A DNA stretch of 64,000 nucleotides from Rhodospirillales bacterium (lineage in GTDB: Bacteria; Pseudomonadota; Alphaproteobacteria; UBA8366; JADFVY01), in assembly GCA_020356105.1 (NCBI GenBank), contig CP070634.1:2464144-2528143 (forward strand), given 5' to 3'. This document shows positions 18,803 through 26,709 of the stretch, one piece after another. Within the stretch, counting starts at the first letter, position 1. Every line of letters begins with the position of its first letter. The notes under the pieces were generated by a model. That model was not told the DNA's origin, made no database searches, and saw only the letters and a list, made by a program, of their open reading frames with translations. The position numbers and the translations under genes are program-made.

Positions 18803-19981
18803 ATGAGCCTGAACGCCATAACGATGGAACTCGGCGATGATTACCCGGAGATTCGCGAGTCGGTTGCCCGTATCTGCCAGGGTTTCCCGGGCGCCTATTG
18901 GCGCCGCCTGGAAGATGAGCGCGCCTATCCCGAGGATTTCGTCGGCGCCCTGACGCGAGAAGGTTATCTTGCCGCGCTGATTCCCGAGGAATACGGGGGC
19001 ACCGGCCTGCCCTTGCGTGCCGCCGCTGTTGTCCTCGAGACGATCCACGCCAACGGCTGCAATGCCGGCGCGTGCCACGCCCAGATGTATATCATGGGTA
19101 CGCTGCTCCGCCATGGCAGCACGGCACAGAAGCAACGCTACCTGCCCGCCATCGCGGCCGGCGAACTGCGCCTGCAGGCCTTCGGAGTCACCGAGCCGTC
19201 GACGGGCACGGATACAACGCAGATCAAGACCCGCGCCGTTCGCGACGGCGACGAATACGTGATCGACGGCCAGAAGCTGTGGACCAGTCGAGCCCTTCAA
19301 TCCGATCTCATGCTACTCCTGGCCCGCACGGCACCACCCGGCGAAATTATCAAGCGCGGAGACGGTTTATCGGTATTTCTTGTCGATTTGCGTGAAAAGA
19401 TCGGAAAGGGCGTGGACATCAGGCCCGTCGATACCATGATCAACCACAACACGACGGAGATCTTCCTCGACGGGTTGCGCGTGCCTGCGGACACGCTCAT
19501 CGGCACCGAGGGCAAGGGGTTCCGGCACATACTCGACGGGATGAATGCCGAGCGGATTCTGATCGCGGCCGAGGCATTGGGTGACGCCCGCTTCTTCTTG
19601 CGCCGCGCGGTCGAGTATGCCAACGAGCGGCGCGTGTTCGGCAGGTCGATCGGCGAGAATCAAGGGATCCAGTTTCCGTTGGCGCGGTGCCTCGCCGAAA
19701 CCGACGCGGCCGATCTGATGGCACGCAAGGCCGCGGCACTGTTCGACGCGCAACTGCCCTGCGGAGCAGAAGCCAACATGGCCAAGTTGCTTGCATCCGA
19801 GGCGAGCTGGCATGCCGCGGACGAATGCTTCCAGGCATTCGGCGGCTTCGCCTTTGCGCGCGAGTACGATATTGAGAGAAAATGGCGCGAAACGCGTCTG
19901 TTCCGCACGGCCCCGATATCCACCAATATGATTCTCGCCTATCTGGCCCAGCACGTCCTGGGGCTGCCGCGATCTTACTAG
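18803..19981 (+). CDS. Acyl-CoA dehydrogenase family protein
   Basis: This 392-residue flavoprotein has GVTEPSTGTDTTQIKT (FAD-binding), DGQKLWTSRA and YANERRVFGRSIGENQGIQF. At the C-terminus, where many family members have the catalytic Glu in EGTSE, it reads LFRTAPISTNMILAY. This marks a different subgroup, so the base must lie elsewhere or the activity differs. GGAGG lies just before the ATG at 18803. It forms an operon with the enoyl-CoA hydratase. Confidence 0.85.
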   Translation: MSLNAITMELGDDYPEIRESVARICQGFPGAYWRRLEDERAYPEDFVGALTREGYLAALIPEEYGGTGLPLRAAAVVLETIHANGCNAGACHAQMYIMGTLLRHGSTAQKQRYLPAIAAGELRLQAFGVTEPSTGTDTTQIKTRAVRDGDEYVIDGQKLWTSRALQSDLMLLLARTAPPGEIIKRGDGLSVFLVDLREKIGKGVDIRPVDTMINHNTTEIFLDGLRVPADTLIGTEGKGFRHILDGMNAERILIAAEALGDARFFLRRAVEYANERRVFGRSIGENQGIQFPLARCLAETDAADLMARKAAALFDAQLPCGAEANMAKLLASEASWHAADECFQAFGGFAFAREYDIERKWRETRLFRTAPISTNMILAYLAQHVLGLPRSY

Positions 19982-20020
19982 GGCTGTCCGGCTGCCAATC
20001 GGATCACATCGGACTGCCTG

Positions 20021-20989
20021 TCAGAGCCGCACCCACCGACCGTTCCAGGTCCGGCATGCGAGGCCGGGAACGAGGCGATCAACGCCGTTGTACCGGATCT
20101 CCTGGCGGAACACGCGGCAGAACTGACCGGCCTCGGTCTGCATCGTCTTGGTGACGGTCATCGTGATCGCGACATCACCTTCGGAAGACTGCCAGCGCGC
20201 CGCCTTACCCGAGGGCAGGCGTTCGAGAGTGTCCTGTTCGAGTTCGTAGAGTGCGCGTCTTGCCGTGCGGGTCAAGCCGTTCGGCGCCTGTTGGATCGAC
20301 ACGAGCTGGATGTCGAGTGGCTCGCGTCCCTGTATGCGGTCGATTCGCCGCACGTAGTGGCCGATCTCCGGTACGTAGTACCAGGTGCGCGTCTGCCGCC
20401 AGCGCCCGCGCGAATATCGGGTGCAGGAAATCTCGACCCCGTCGAAATCCCCGAATTGCAGAGAAACCCGCTCAGGCCCGACAACCGTACAAATCCAGTC
20501 GCGTCGAAAGAGGCGTCCCGATTGCTCGCCGTCGCGACGCACGTTGACGAGACTTTCGAATTTCCGTCGCGTCCCCGGTATCAGGGGCCACAACACATCT
20601 GGCGGCGCATCGACGGTACGGGTTATCACGCCCTTGTCGTTGCGCACCACAAGGGTGGGCAGTACGAAGTTCGGATAGCGTTCGAATTCGGATTGCAGAT
20701 CATTGCGCCAGACGATCCGCTCATCAATGATTTCCACGACGGTTTCGGTCCGTCCGCTCGAATAGGTGAATGCGTCGCCCAGCTGGTATCGCGGCAGATA
20801 CCCGAGCGGTGGTCCATCATAATCGGGGGGATCGTAGTCGGCCGAAAATGTGCCGTTGAGCGTCGAACCGATGCCCCAAAGCAGGTCTTTGGCGTCGCTC
20901 AGCTCCGGCGATGACGAGCAACTGCCCGCCGCAAGCGCCGCTGCAAATGCCCCGCCAAGAAACAGACCACGGACTCGCCGGTCAGCCAA
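20021..20989 (-). CDS. Probable lipoprotein with GD-x-FT and two-Cys C-terminal modules
   Basis: This 322-residue protein has a lipoprotein-like signal (ALAAGSC, Cys at about residue 24). Its first domain, YQLGDAFTYSSGR with ERIVWRNDLQSE, WICTV and EISCTRYSRG, parallels the SPOR lipoprotein at 11555-12562. Its last ~50 residues (GQFCRVFRQE, LACRTWNGRWVRL) parallel the C-terminus of the anti-sigma protein just upstream. It therefore joins two modules found separately in the window. It follows the sigma/anti-sigma genes on the same strand, beyond a hairpin terminator, and could be a read-through or independently transcribed member. Function unknown. Confidence 0.68.
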   Translation of the reverse strand: MADRRVRGLFLGGAFAAALAAGSCSSSPELSDAKDLLWGIGSTLNGTFSADYDPPDYDGPPLGYLPRYQLGDAFTYSSGRTETVVEIIDERIVWRNDLQSEFERYPNFVLPTLVVRNDKGVITRTVDAPPDVLWPLIPGTRRKFESLVNVRRDGEQSGRLFRRDWICTVVGPERVSLQFGDFDGVEISCTRYSRGRWRQTRTWYYVPEIGHYVRRIDRIQGREPLDIQLVSIQQAPNGLTRTARRALYELEQDTLERLPSGKAARWQSSEGDVAITMTVTKTMQTEAGQFCRVFRQEIRYNGVDRLVPGLACRTWNGRWVRL

Positions 20990-21041
20990 CTTCTCCGCCT
21001 CTCGCGCTTGCGCGCAACAGTCAAAACCACCCTATATGCGC

Positions 21042-21063
21042 GGGGCTCCCCTGCGGGAGCCCC
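21042..21063 (-). terminator. Rho-independent-like terminator after the anti-sigma gene
   Basis: A perfect 9-bp stem (GGGGCTCCC / GGGAGCCCC) with a 4-base loop lies 59 bases beyond the anti-sigma stop. On the minus strand it is followed by a partly T-rich stretch (GGTGGTTTTGAC). It separates the sigma/anti-sigma unit from the lipoprotein gene. Confidence 0.6.
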
Positions 21064-21121
21064 GGCCTGCCGCAGATTTACGGTGCGCGGTCGAACGAGA
21101 GCGTCATTCCCGACGGCCGCT

Positions 21122-21931
21122 TCAGAAGCTCAACTTCGGGACCGTTCCAACCTCCGCCACGGCCTCGATCGTCTTGATCCAACGCCCCTGCGGACCCTGC
21201 TCGCGGCAGGCAACGCCATAGTTGGGGTGATCTGGACCGCTATTCGTGTCAACCGTCCGGAACGCCCGGCAAAACGTTCCGTCCTCCCGACGATACGTCT
21301 TGACCGGAATGATGGCGCCGCCATTTCCGGTTTCCGGATTCGTCCAGACAACCGCCGTCTCGCTTCTCTTTGTTTCGAGCGCCTCCTGGAACGCGGCCTC
21401 GCGCCATGGATTGTTGATCGCCGAAGCGACACTCACGCGTTGCTGGTTCGCGGCCTGCCGCACCTCGCTTGTCTGGTACTGGCCCAGCAGGAACCCGCCG
21501 CCAAGCATGACCGCGGCGAAGGCCGCCGCCGACGCGAAGGCCGCCACCGAACGACGCCGTGCCAATGACACGACCATCGGTCCCCGATATCCCGCAGGGT
21601 TGCGATCGTCCAGCGTCAGCTCGGCAGCCGTCTCGGCGCCTTCCGGCGCATCGAGTATCATGTTCACCAGATGCTGCGGCACAATCGATTCAGCGGTTGC
21701 GGATTCGGATTCCACCGCCATCATCACCGTGTCGATCAGCCGATCCGGCACCGTTTCGTGGATTACGTCATTGTGGGCGGCCTTGATCAAGAGCGCACCG
21801 TCGTGCAGCGCCCGTACGGTCCGCGCCGCCTCTGCGTCTTGCGCCAAACGAGATTCAACAACACGCGCCGACTCTGAGTCCAGCTCTCCGTCGACATAGG
21901 CAACGAGCGTATTCGCATCGAGGTGTTTCAT
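21122..21931 (-). CDS. Anti-sigma factor, membrane-spanning, with two-Cys C-terminal domain
   Basis: This 269-residue protein begins with an anti-sigma-like cytoplasmic part (HLDANTLVAYVDGELD, then ESRLAQDAEAART). It has no HxxxCxxC zinc motif. One membrane helix lies around residues 125-148 (AAFAAVMLGGGFLLG), so the remainder is periplasmic. The C-terminus contains GTFCRAFR and GVACREQGPQGRW, resembling the C-terminal module of the lipoprotein at 20021-20989 and of bacterial surface-antigen-like proteins. It follows the sigma gene by 68 bases, the normal arrangement for ECF sigma regulation. The two cysteines could form a disulfide or redox sensor (inference). Confidence 0.78.
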   Translation of the reverse strand: MKHLDANTLVAYVDGELDSESARVVESRLAQDAEAARTVRALHDGALLIKAAHNDVIHETVPDRLIDTVMMAVESESATAESIVPQHLVNMILDAPEGAETAAELTLDDRNPAGYRGPMVVSLARRRSVAAFASAAAFAAVMLGGGFLLGQYQTSEVRQAANQQRVSVASAINNPWREAAFQEALETKRSETAVVWTNPETGNGGAIIPVKTYRREDGTFCRAFRTVDTNSGPDHPNYGVACREQGPQGRWIKTIEAVAEVGTVPKLSF

Positions 21932-21999
21932 GGTTGCCCCCTTCTATGTGCCTGTTCGTTCTGCCATTTGCGTTGTGTTACCAAGGTCCGCACATCCTC

Positions 22000-22557
22000 C
22001 TAGGCTTCGCCGCCCTTGGCGGCGAAGGTCGACCGTTCCGATCCGCCCACCATGCGGTTGAGGGCCAGCCGCGCCCGGGACAGCCGGCTCATCACCGTGC
22101 CAACCGGAATTCCGAGCGTCTCGGCGGTTTCCCTGTAGGAGCATCCCTCCACGCAGACGAGCAGCAGAACAGACCGTTGATCCGGCGGAAGCCTTTGAAC
22201 ACCGCGTCGAACCGCCTCGAGCGTCAGCCGGTTCATGGTGGCTTGCTCGCCATCCATGCCCGGAGTCTTCTGCCCCTCCGGCTCGACCAGCGACAAGTGA
22301 CTACCACGCAGCTTGCCGACGCGGATCGCGTCGATCCAAAGATTCTGCATGATGCGGAACATCCAACTGTCCAGCCGGGTGCCCGGTTGCCACTGGTTGA
22401 TGCGTTGAATCGCCCTTTCGCAGGCTGCCTGCACCAGATCGTCGGCCTCTTCCTCCGATCCGGTAAGGCCACGCGCAAACCGCCGCAAGCGCGGCAGCAG
22501 GGCAATCATTTCGGCCTTTGTTCGCTTGTCCAAGAGGAATTTTCCTTGCAACGTCAT
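22000..22557 (-). CDS. ECF-family RNA polymerase sigma factor
   Basis: This 185-residue protein has sigma region 2 (EADDLVQAACERAIQRINQW, then RLDSWMFRIMQNLWID) and region 4 (LPPDQRSVLLLVCVEGCSYR, TAETLGIPVGTVMSRLSRAR). It would direct RNA polymerase to a small regulon and be held inactive by the anti-sigma encoded next. A GGAAT-N16-CGTT element just upstream suggests that it transcribes its own gene. Confidence 0.92.
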   Translation of the reverse strand: MTLQGKFLLDKRTKAEMIALLPRLRRFARGLTGSEEEADDLVQAACERAIQRINQWQPGTRLDSWMFRIMQNLWIDAIRVGKLRGSHLSLVEPEGQKTPGMDGEQATMNRLTLEAVRRGVQRLPPDQRSVLLLVCVEGCSYRETAETLGIPVGTVMSRLSRARLALNRMVGGSERSTFAAKGGEA

Positions 22558-22563
22558 TATCTT

Positions 22564-22588
22564 AACGAACAGGCAACGAGTTTATTCC
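22564..22588 (-). promoter_or_regulatory. Putative ECF promoter of the sigma factor gene
   Basis: On the minus strand GGAAT (22588-22584) is followed after exactly 16 bases by CGTT (22567-22564), a few bases before the sigma factor ATG at 22557. GGAAT/GGAAC with CGTT is a common -35/-10 pair for alphaproteobacterial ECF sigma factors. The short distance to the ATG implies a very short leader. Confidence 0.6.
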
Positions 22589-22870
22589 CGGCAGTTTAAA
22601 AAAAACGTAAATGGCGCCCGCCATCGTTCCGACCCACGCTGGCTTCGTCGCTTCAAGCCCGGTCGACCACAAATCGCCGGGTCGCACCCTGGTCCGCGCC
22701 CACCATGCGTCGTGCAAAGCCGCGAGCGGTCGACGTGGTGCCGAGCCATGCGGCGACGCGGTCTTCGGCGATGGACGGTCGCCGTTTACCAATCCTTAGC
22801 GGGGCCGGCGCTAGTCTGGGCGAAATTGGCGGGATCGCGCGCCTTGCCCGCGATTTTGCCGGTTCGAAGC

Positions 22871-22895
22871 GGAATATTCGCCCGGATGATACGTT
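22871..22895 (+). promoter_or_regulatory. Putative ECF promoter of the secreted NGW-motif gene
   Basis: GGAAT (22871-22875) is followed after exactly 16 bases by CGTT (22892-22895), 75 bases before the ATG at 22970. Motif and spacing are identical to the element in front of the divergent sigma factor gene. Confidence 0.6.
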
Positions 22896-22969
22896 GTTGT
22901 TCGAAATGCCTGGATGAAATCCAACGACCACCAAATGGCATGGTCGCTGTCTGAATTGGGGACATTACA

Positions 22970-23347
22970 ATGCCTAACTTGATCCGCACGAAATACCGCC
23001 GCGGAAACGCCGTGGCCCGCTTCTCGCGCTTGTCGCTGTTCTGGGCCACCGTCGGCGCCGTATTCTTTGCGCTGGCATTGCCCTCCGGGCTGCACAACGC
23101 CAACCCGGGGATAAGTCCGGCTCATGCGGCGAGTGAAGACGACAATCCCGCCGGCAGCGATGGCGCCAACGCATCGACACCTCCGCAACTCGGGGACCAG
23201 GGCCGGTCCCAGTCTGGCGTGATCAAGCAAGTTGCCGGTGTGAGCGAAGAAACCGAGCTGTCGGACGAGGAAGAGCTCGAGGCAATTCGAAACGGTTGGG
23301 GTACCTGGCGAACGGCGGACGGTCCCGAATCCGTCGTGGCGCAGTGA
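22970..23347 (+). CDS. Small secreted protein with C-terminal EELxAIxNGW motif
   Basis: This 125-residue protein is unrecognised. It has a basic N-terminus, a hydrophobic signal (SLFWATVGAVFFALALP), a probable cleavage after PAHA, a polar acidic middle, and the C-terminal motif DEEELEAIRNGWGTW. The same C-terminal pattern ends the protein at 23626-24240. It is preceded by the ECF-type element at 22871-22895, so it is a likely sigma target. No cysteines, so no lipoprotein or disulfide. Function unknown. Confidence 0.7.
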   Translation: MPNLIRTKYRRGNAVARFSRLSLFWATVGAVFFALALPSGLHNANPGISPAHAASEDDNPAGSDGANASTPPQLGDQGRSQSGVIKQVAGVSEETELSDEEELEAIRNGWGTWRTADGPESVVAQ

Positions 23348-23625
23348 GTCGGCCCGGACGGCGCCGATCACCGCCATAGGCGACAAGACGACCGCCGGCA
23401 CACATCAGATCGCATTGTAGTCGACCGCCTGCGCGGGCCGCGCCGCGGGTGTCAGCCGTTTGTTCACCACAGCTCTTAACGAAGCGTAAAGAAATTCGGG
23501 CGTACCATGGAACGTTCGGATGACTGGGTCGAGTGCGACCTCTTCGCCCGGTCAGGCCGAGTCAAGAACGATAAACAGGGCCGGCACGACAACAACCAAC
23601 GGCCCAGGAACGCCCGGAGGGCGAT

Positions 23626-24240
23626 ATGGCTAAGAAAGGAACCGCCGCATCGATTGAAGCGAGACCGGCGGTACAGCGCGACCCGGCGCCGTTGTGTGCA
23701 GCATTGTACCGGCGCGTCCCGGCGGGCCTTTGGGCGGCCGTGTTCCTCATGGCAGTTGCCCTCCCGGTGACTTTCGATACCGCGTCATTAAGTCCCGCCA
23801 TAGATTCAGCGCTGGCGGCCGGAAACGGCAACGGTGATGGTCAGGGCAGAGGCAACGGCAACGGCAAGGGCCGGGGCGATGAGAAAGGCGGCGGCAAACG
23901 GCCCGGCGGAGGCGGGGGCGACGACGATGACGATGATGACCATGACGACGATGATCATGGAGGAAGCGACCCGTCCGGCGATGACCACGGCGATGACCGC
24001 GGCGATGACCGCGGCGATGTTGTCAACGACGGCGGTCACGACGATATTGGCGGTGCGAATGAGACAGAGTCCGCCGAAGCGATCGCGGATGTCGTCGAGC
24101 CAAATCAGGAAGCCGTAGCCGGCCCGGCCGCATCGGCGTTGCCGACAATCCACCAGGTATTCTCGCTTGGCGAAGACGCGGTCCTGAATAGTGAGCAGGA
24201 GTTGTTGGCCATCAAGAATGGCTGGAACTCCCAGAACTAA
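23626..24240 (+). CDS. Secreted Gly/Asp/His-rich protein with C-terminal EELxAIxNGW motif
   Basis: This 204-residue protein is unrecognised. CGGAGGGCG precedes the ATG. A signal-like segment (LWAAVFLMAVALP) ends near SALAAG, followed by a GNG/GRG-rich stretch, an extremely acidic run (DDDDDDDHDDDDH), tandem GDDRGD-type repeats, and a C-terminal part with SEQELLAIKNGWNSQN. The Asp/His cluster resembles low-affinity calcium or metal-binding repeats, but that is inference. It shares its architecture and final motif with the preceding secreted protein. I found no clear ECF element immediately upstream, so it may depend on the upstream promoter or another one. Confidence 0.68.
   Translation: MAKKGTAASIEARPAVQRDPAPLCAALYRRVPAGLWAAVFLMAVALPVTFDTASLSPAIDSALAAGNGNGDGQGRGNGNGKGRGDEKGGGKRPGGGGGDDDDDDDHDDDDHGGSDPSGDDHGDDRGDDRGDVVNDGGHDDIGGANETESAEAIADVVEPNQEAVAGPAASALPTIHQVFSLGEDAVLNSEQELLAIKNGWNSQN
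23977..24020 (+). repeat. In-frame 12-base tandem repeat
   Basis: The unit GGCGATGACCGC occurs three full times with one mismatch, plus a partial fourth copy (starts 23977, 23989, 24001, 24013). Being a multiple of three, it codes for repeated GDDR/GDDH and could change in copy number without breaking the frame. Confidence 0.8.
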
Positions 24241-24437
24241 GACAGTCCCCCCTCCCCGCCCAAGCGACCTCCGCACGCTGAAATCGCGTCCCGCCGCGCG
24301 CCGTCAGCGGCTGCCCCCGAACATGGCGGTGGCGTTGAACCCCTTGATATGCGAACATAAAGTCTCTTCATGAAACGGCCCTGCTGTTGCCCCGTTGAGG
24401 CAGAGCGCCGCAAGACTTGAAGAACAGGGAGACAAGA

Positions 24438-25649
24438 ATGAAACCTGATATTGCAATGCGGCTGGGCGCCGCGGTCGTCATGGCGGCGACGACGTTGGGA
24501 ACGGTTTCGGTGCACGCGGAGGTGACCGTGGGCGCGTTGATGCCGCTGACCGGACCGCTCGGCGAATATGGCGAGAGCTCGTTGAACGGTGTCAAGCTCG
24601 CGGCCCAGCAGATCAACCAGTCCGGTGGCTTGCTGGGCGAAGCCATGAACATCGCCGTTGGCGACACCCAGACAAATCCGCAGTCCGGCGTTCTTGCCGC
24701 CAAGCAGTTGATCGCGACCAACAAGGTCGCAGGCATCATCGGCCCGCTGGCGAGCGGCGTAACGATTCCCGTCGCGCAGAGCGTCACGAGCGTATCCGCT
24801 ATCCCGCAAATTTCGAGCGCCTCAACAGCGCCCACCATCACGACACTGAAGGACAACGACTTTCTGTTCCGCTCGACGCCGCACGACGCGTTGCAGGGCA
24901 TCGTCCTTGGCGACGTGGTCAAGGAGGCCGGCTATTCGAAGATCGCGGTCATTTACGTGAACAACGATTACGGCAAGGGCCTCGCGGACGCGTTCTCAGC
25001 GCGCTTCGCCAAGCTGGGCGGTGCTGTTACCGCATCGATCGCCTATGAGGAGAAGCAGGCGAGTTATCGCGGAGAGTTGACACAGGCGGCGAAAGGCGAT
25101 CCGGAAGCGCTGGCTCTGATCGGATACCCGGGTGACGGCGTGCCGATGCTGAAACAGGCCATCGAGGAAGGATTGTTCGGCAAGTTCATCTTCACCGACG
25201 GGATGAAATCCCTTGATATGACGAAGGCGATTCCGGCGAAGTATCTGGAGGGCTCGATCGGCACGTCGCCGGAAGCCCAGGAGTCGGAAGCCAAACGGCT
25301 GTTCGAGGGGGCCTACGAAGCCTCCTTCGGCAAGAAGCCGCCTCTGCCCTTCATCGATACCGCGTACGATGCAACTTTTCTGCTGGCGCTCGCCATCGAA
25401 AAGGCCGGTACGACCGATGGCGCGAAGGTTCGGGACGCCTTGCGGCCGGTCGCCAACCCGCCGGGCGAGCCCATCCTCCCCGGTGAATGGGCGAAGGCGA
25501 AGAAGCTGATCGCCGAAGGCAAGGATATCGATTACGTCGGCGCATCCGGCAGCCAGAACCTCGACGACGCGGGCGACGTCCCCGGCACCTTCGGGGTGTG
25601 GTCGGTCAGGGGAGGTGAAATCACCACTCTGAGAATCGTCGAGCCGTAG
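24438..25649 (+). CDS. livK: Branched-chain-type ABC substrate-binding protein, system 2
   Basis: This 403-residue type I periplasmic binding protein has a signal peptide ending near VSVHA, then VTVGALMPLTGPLGEYGES, GIIGPLASGVT and VIYVNNDYGKGLADAF. GGGAGACAAGA precedes the ATG at 24438. It is convergent with the livGFHM operon that follows, with which it probably functions. The resemblance is to Leu/Ile/Val-type amino acid binding proteins, but the ligand is not certain. Confidence 0.87.
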   Translation: MKPDIAMRLGAAVVMAATTLGTVSVHAEVTVGALMPLTGPLGEYGESSLNGVKLAAQQINQSGGLLGEAMNIAVGDTQTNPQSGVLAAKQLIATNKVAGIIGPLASGVTIPVAQSVTSVSAIPQISSASTAPTITTLKDNDFLFRSTPHDALQGIVLGDVVKEAGYSKIAVIYVNNDYGKGLADAFSARFAKLGGAVTASIAYEEKQASYRGELTQAAKGDPEALALIGYPGDGVPMLKQAIEEGLFGKFIFTDGMKSLDMTKAIPAKYLEGSIGTSPEAQESEAKRLFEGAYEASFGKKPPLPFIDTAYDATFLLALAIEKAGTTDGAKVRDALRPVANPPGEPILPGEWAKAKKLIAEGKDIDYVGASGSQNLDDAGDVPGTFGVWSVRGGEITTLRIVEP

Positions 25650-25676
25650 GCAGCGCCTTCACAACAACGCTGTCCG

Positions 25677-25701
25677 GCGCCCGCGGCCCCGCCGCGGGCG
25701 C
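25677..25701. terminator. Hairpin between convergent livK and livM genes
   Basis: A perfect 10-bp stem (GCGCCCGCGG / CCGCGGGCGC) with a 5-base loop sits in the 67-base gap between convergent genes. There is no clear T run on either side, but the position fits a shared bidirectional terminator. Confidence 0.6.
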
Positions 25702-25716
25702 TGGCACGTCCGCCCG

Positions 25717-26700
25717 CTACTTGCCGTCGCTGATATCAGATCGTCGCCGCCGCCGTTCCTCACGGCGCGTGACGAACTGAGATTCCGGCAGCAGGCCCTG
25801 CGGCCGGGTTAGAAGAATGATCTCGAGAAGGAGCCCGACCAGGAACATGCGGACCGTGGCCGCGCGCGTCAGATATTCCGGCGGGGCGAACGCGTTGGTC
25901 AGATACTCGGTGCCGGCCCAGATCGTCCAGATCACGAGCGCGCCCAACAGCGCACCCCGGTTGTTGCCGCTGCCGCCGGCAATCAGCATTACCCAGATCA
26001 GGAACGTTGTGTACATCGGATCGAACGCCTCGGGGCTGACGAAACCGAAGAAATGGGCGTAGAGGCCGCCCGCCAGCCCCATGATTGCCGAGCCGAGGAC
26101 GAAGCTCTCGAGGCGAAATCGAACCGTGTTCTTGCCGGCGGCCATCACCGCGATCTCCCGCTCGCGGATCGCCCGCATGACCCGGCCCCAAGGCGACTGG
26201 CGGCCGCGTTCGAGCGCCGCATAAACCACAACGAGTGCAAGGGCCACGACCAGAAGGTTGGTAACGCCCGTCGGGTCGTCGAACCAGCCGGCGAAGGGGC
26301 GCGGAATGCCCGCGATACCCCGGACACCGTTGGTCAGCCATTCCTCGTTCTTGAGAACAAGGCGAATGATCTCGGCGATGCCAATCGTGGCGATGGCGAG
26401 ATAATCCTCGCGCAGGTTCAGCGTGATCAAGCCGATCAGCAGCGCGATGGTTCCGCTGAGCAGGATCCCGACAAGCAGGCCGACGGCCATCGGCAGGCCG
26501 AAACCGCCGACATAACCGGGGCTATCGGCCGTCGTGAGAATGGCGCTGGTATATGCGCCGATGGCAAAGAACCCCGCGATCCCGATGTTGAACAGGCCGG
26601 TCAGACCCCATTGGACATTCAGTCCGAGCGCCAGGACGCCGTAGATGCCGACGAGGCTCAAGAAGAAGACGACGAACGTGAACAGCTCGAAGAGATCCAT
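25717..26700 (-). CDS. livM: Branched-chain-type ABC transporter permease (LivM-like), system 2
   Basis: This 327-residue permease has several helices. NVQWGLTGLFNIGIAGFFAI near the N-terminus and the loop MRAIREREIAVMAAGKNTV are LivM features. The C-terminus is basic (REERRRRRSD). It lies 9 bases after livH and is the last gene of the livG-F-H-M operon. Confidence 0.9.
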   Translation of the reverse strand: MDLFELFTFVVFFLSLVGIYGVLALGLNVQWGLTGLFNIGIAGFFAIGAYTSAILTTADSPGYVGGFGLPMAVGLLVGILLSGTIALLIGLITLNLREDYLAIATIGIAEIIRLVLKNEEWLTNGVRGIAGIPRPFAGWFDDPTGVTNLLVVALALVVVYAALERGRQSPWGRVMRAIREREIAVMAAGKNTVRFRLESFVLGSAIMGLAGGLYAHFFGFVSPEAFDPMYTTFLIWVMLIAGGSGNNRGALLGALVIWTIWAGTEYLTNAFAPPEYLTRAATVRMFLVGLLLEIILLTRPQGLLPESQFVTRREERRRRRSDISDGK

Positions 26701-26709
26701 TGCCCGCCC

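Larger units (their letters stand above)
22558..22969. other. Divergent intergenic region of the ECF locus
   Basis: This 412-base gene-free stretch separates the sigma gene from the first NGW-motif secreted gene. It holds the two facing GGAAT-N16-CGTT elements and an A8 run at 22599-22613. The roughly 280 bases between them contain no convincing ORF or RNA that I can recognise. Confidence 0.6.

Noticed and set aside
23509-23533. Possible ECF promoter upstream of the Asp-rich secreted protein gene
   Set aside because: GGAAC is present, but at 16 bases it is followed by CGAG rather than CGTT, so the match is too weak to call.
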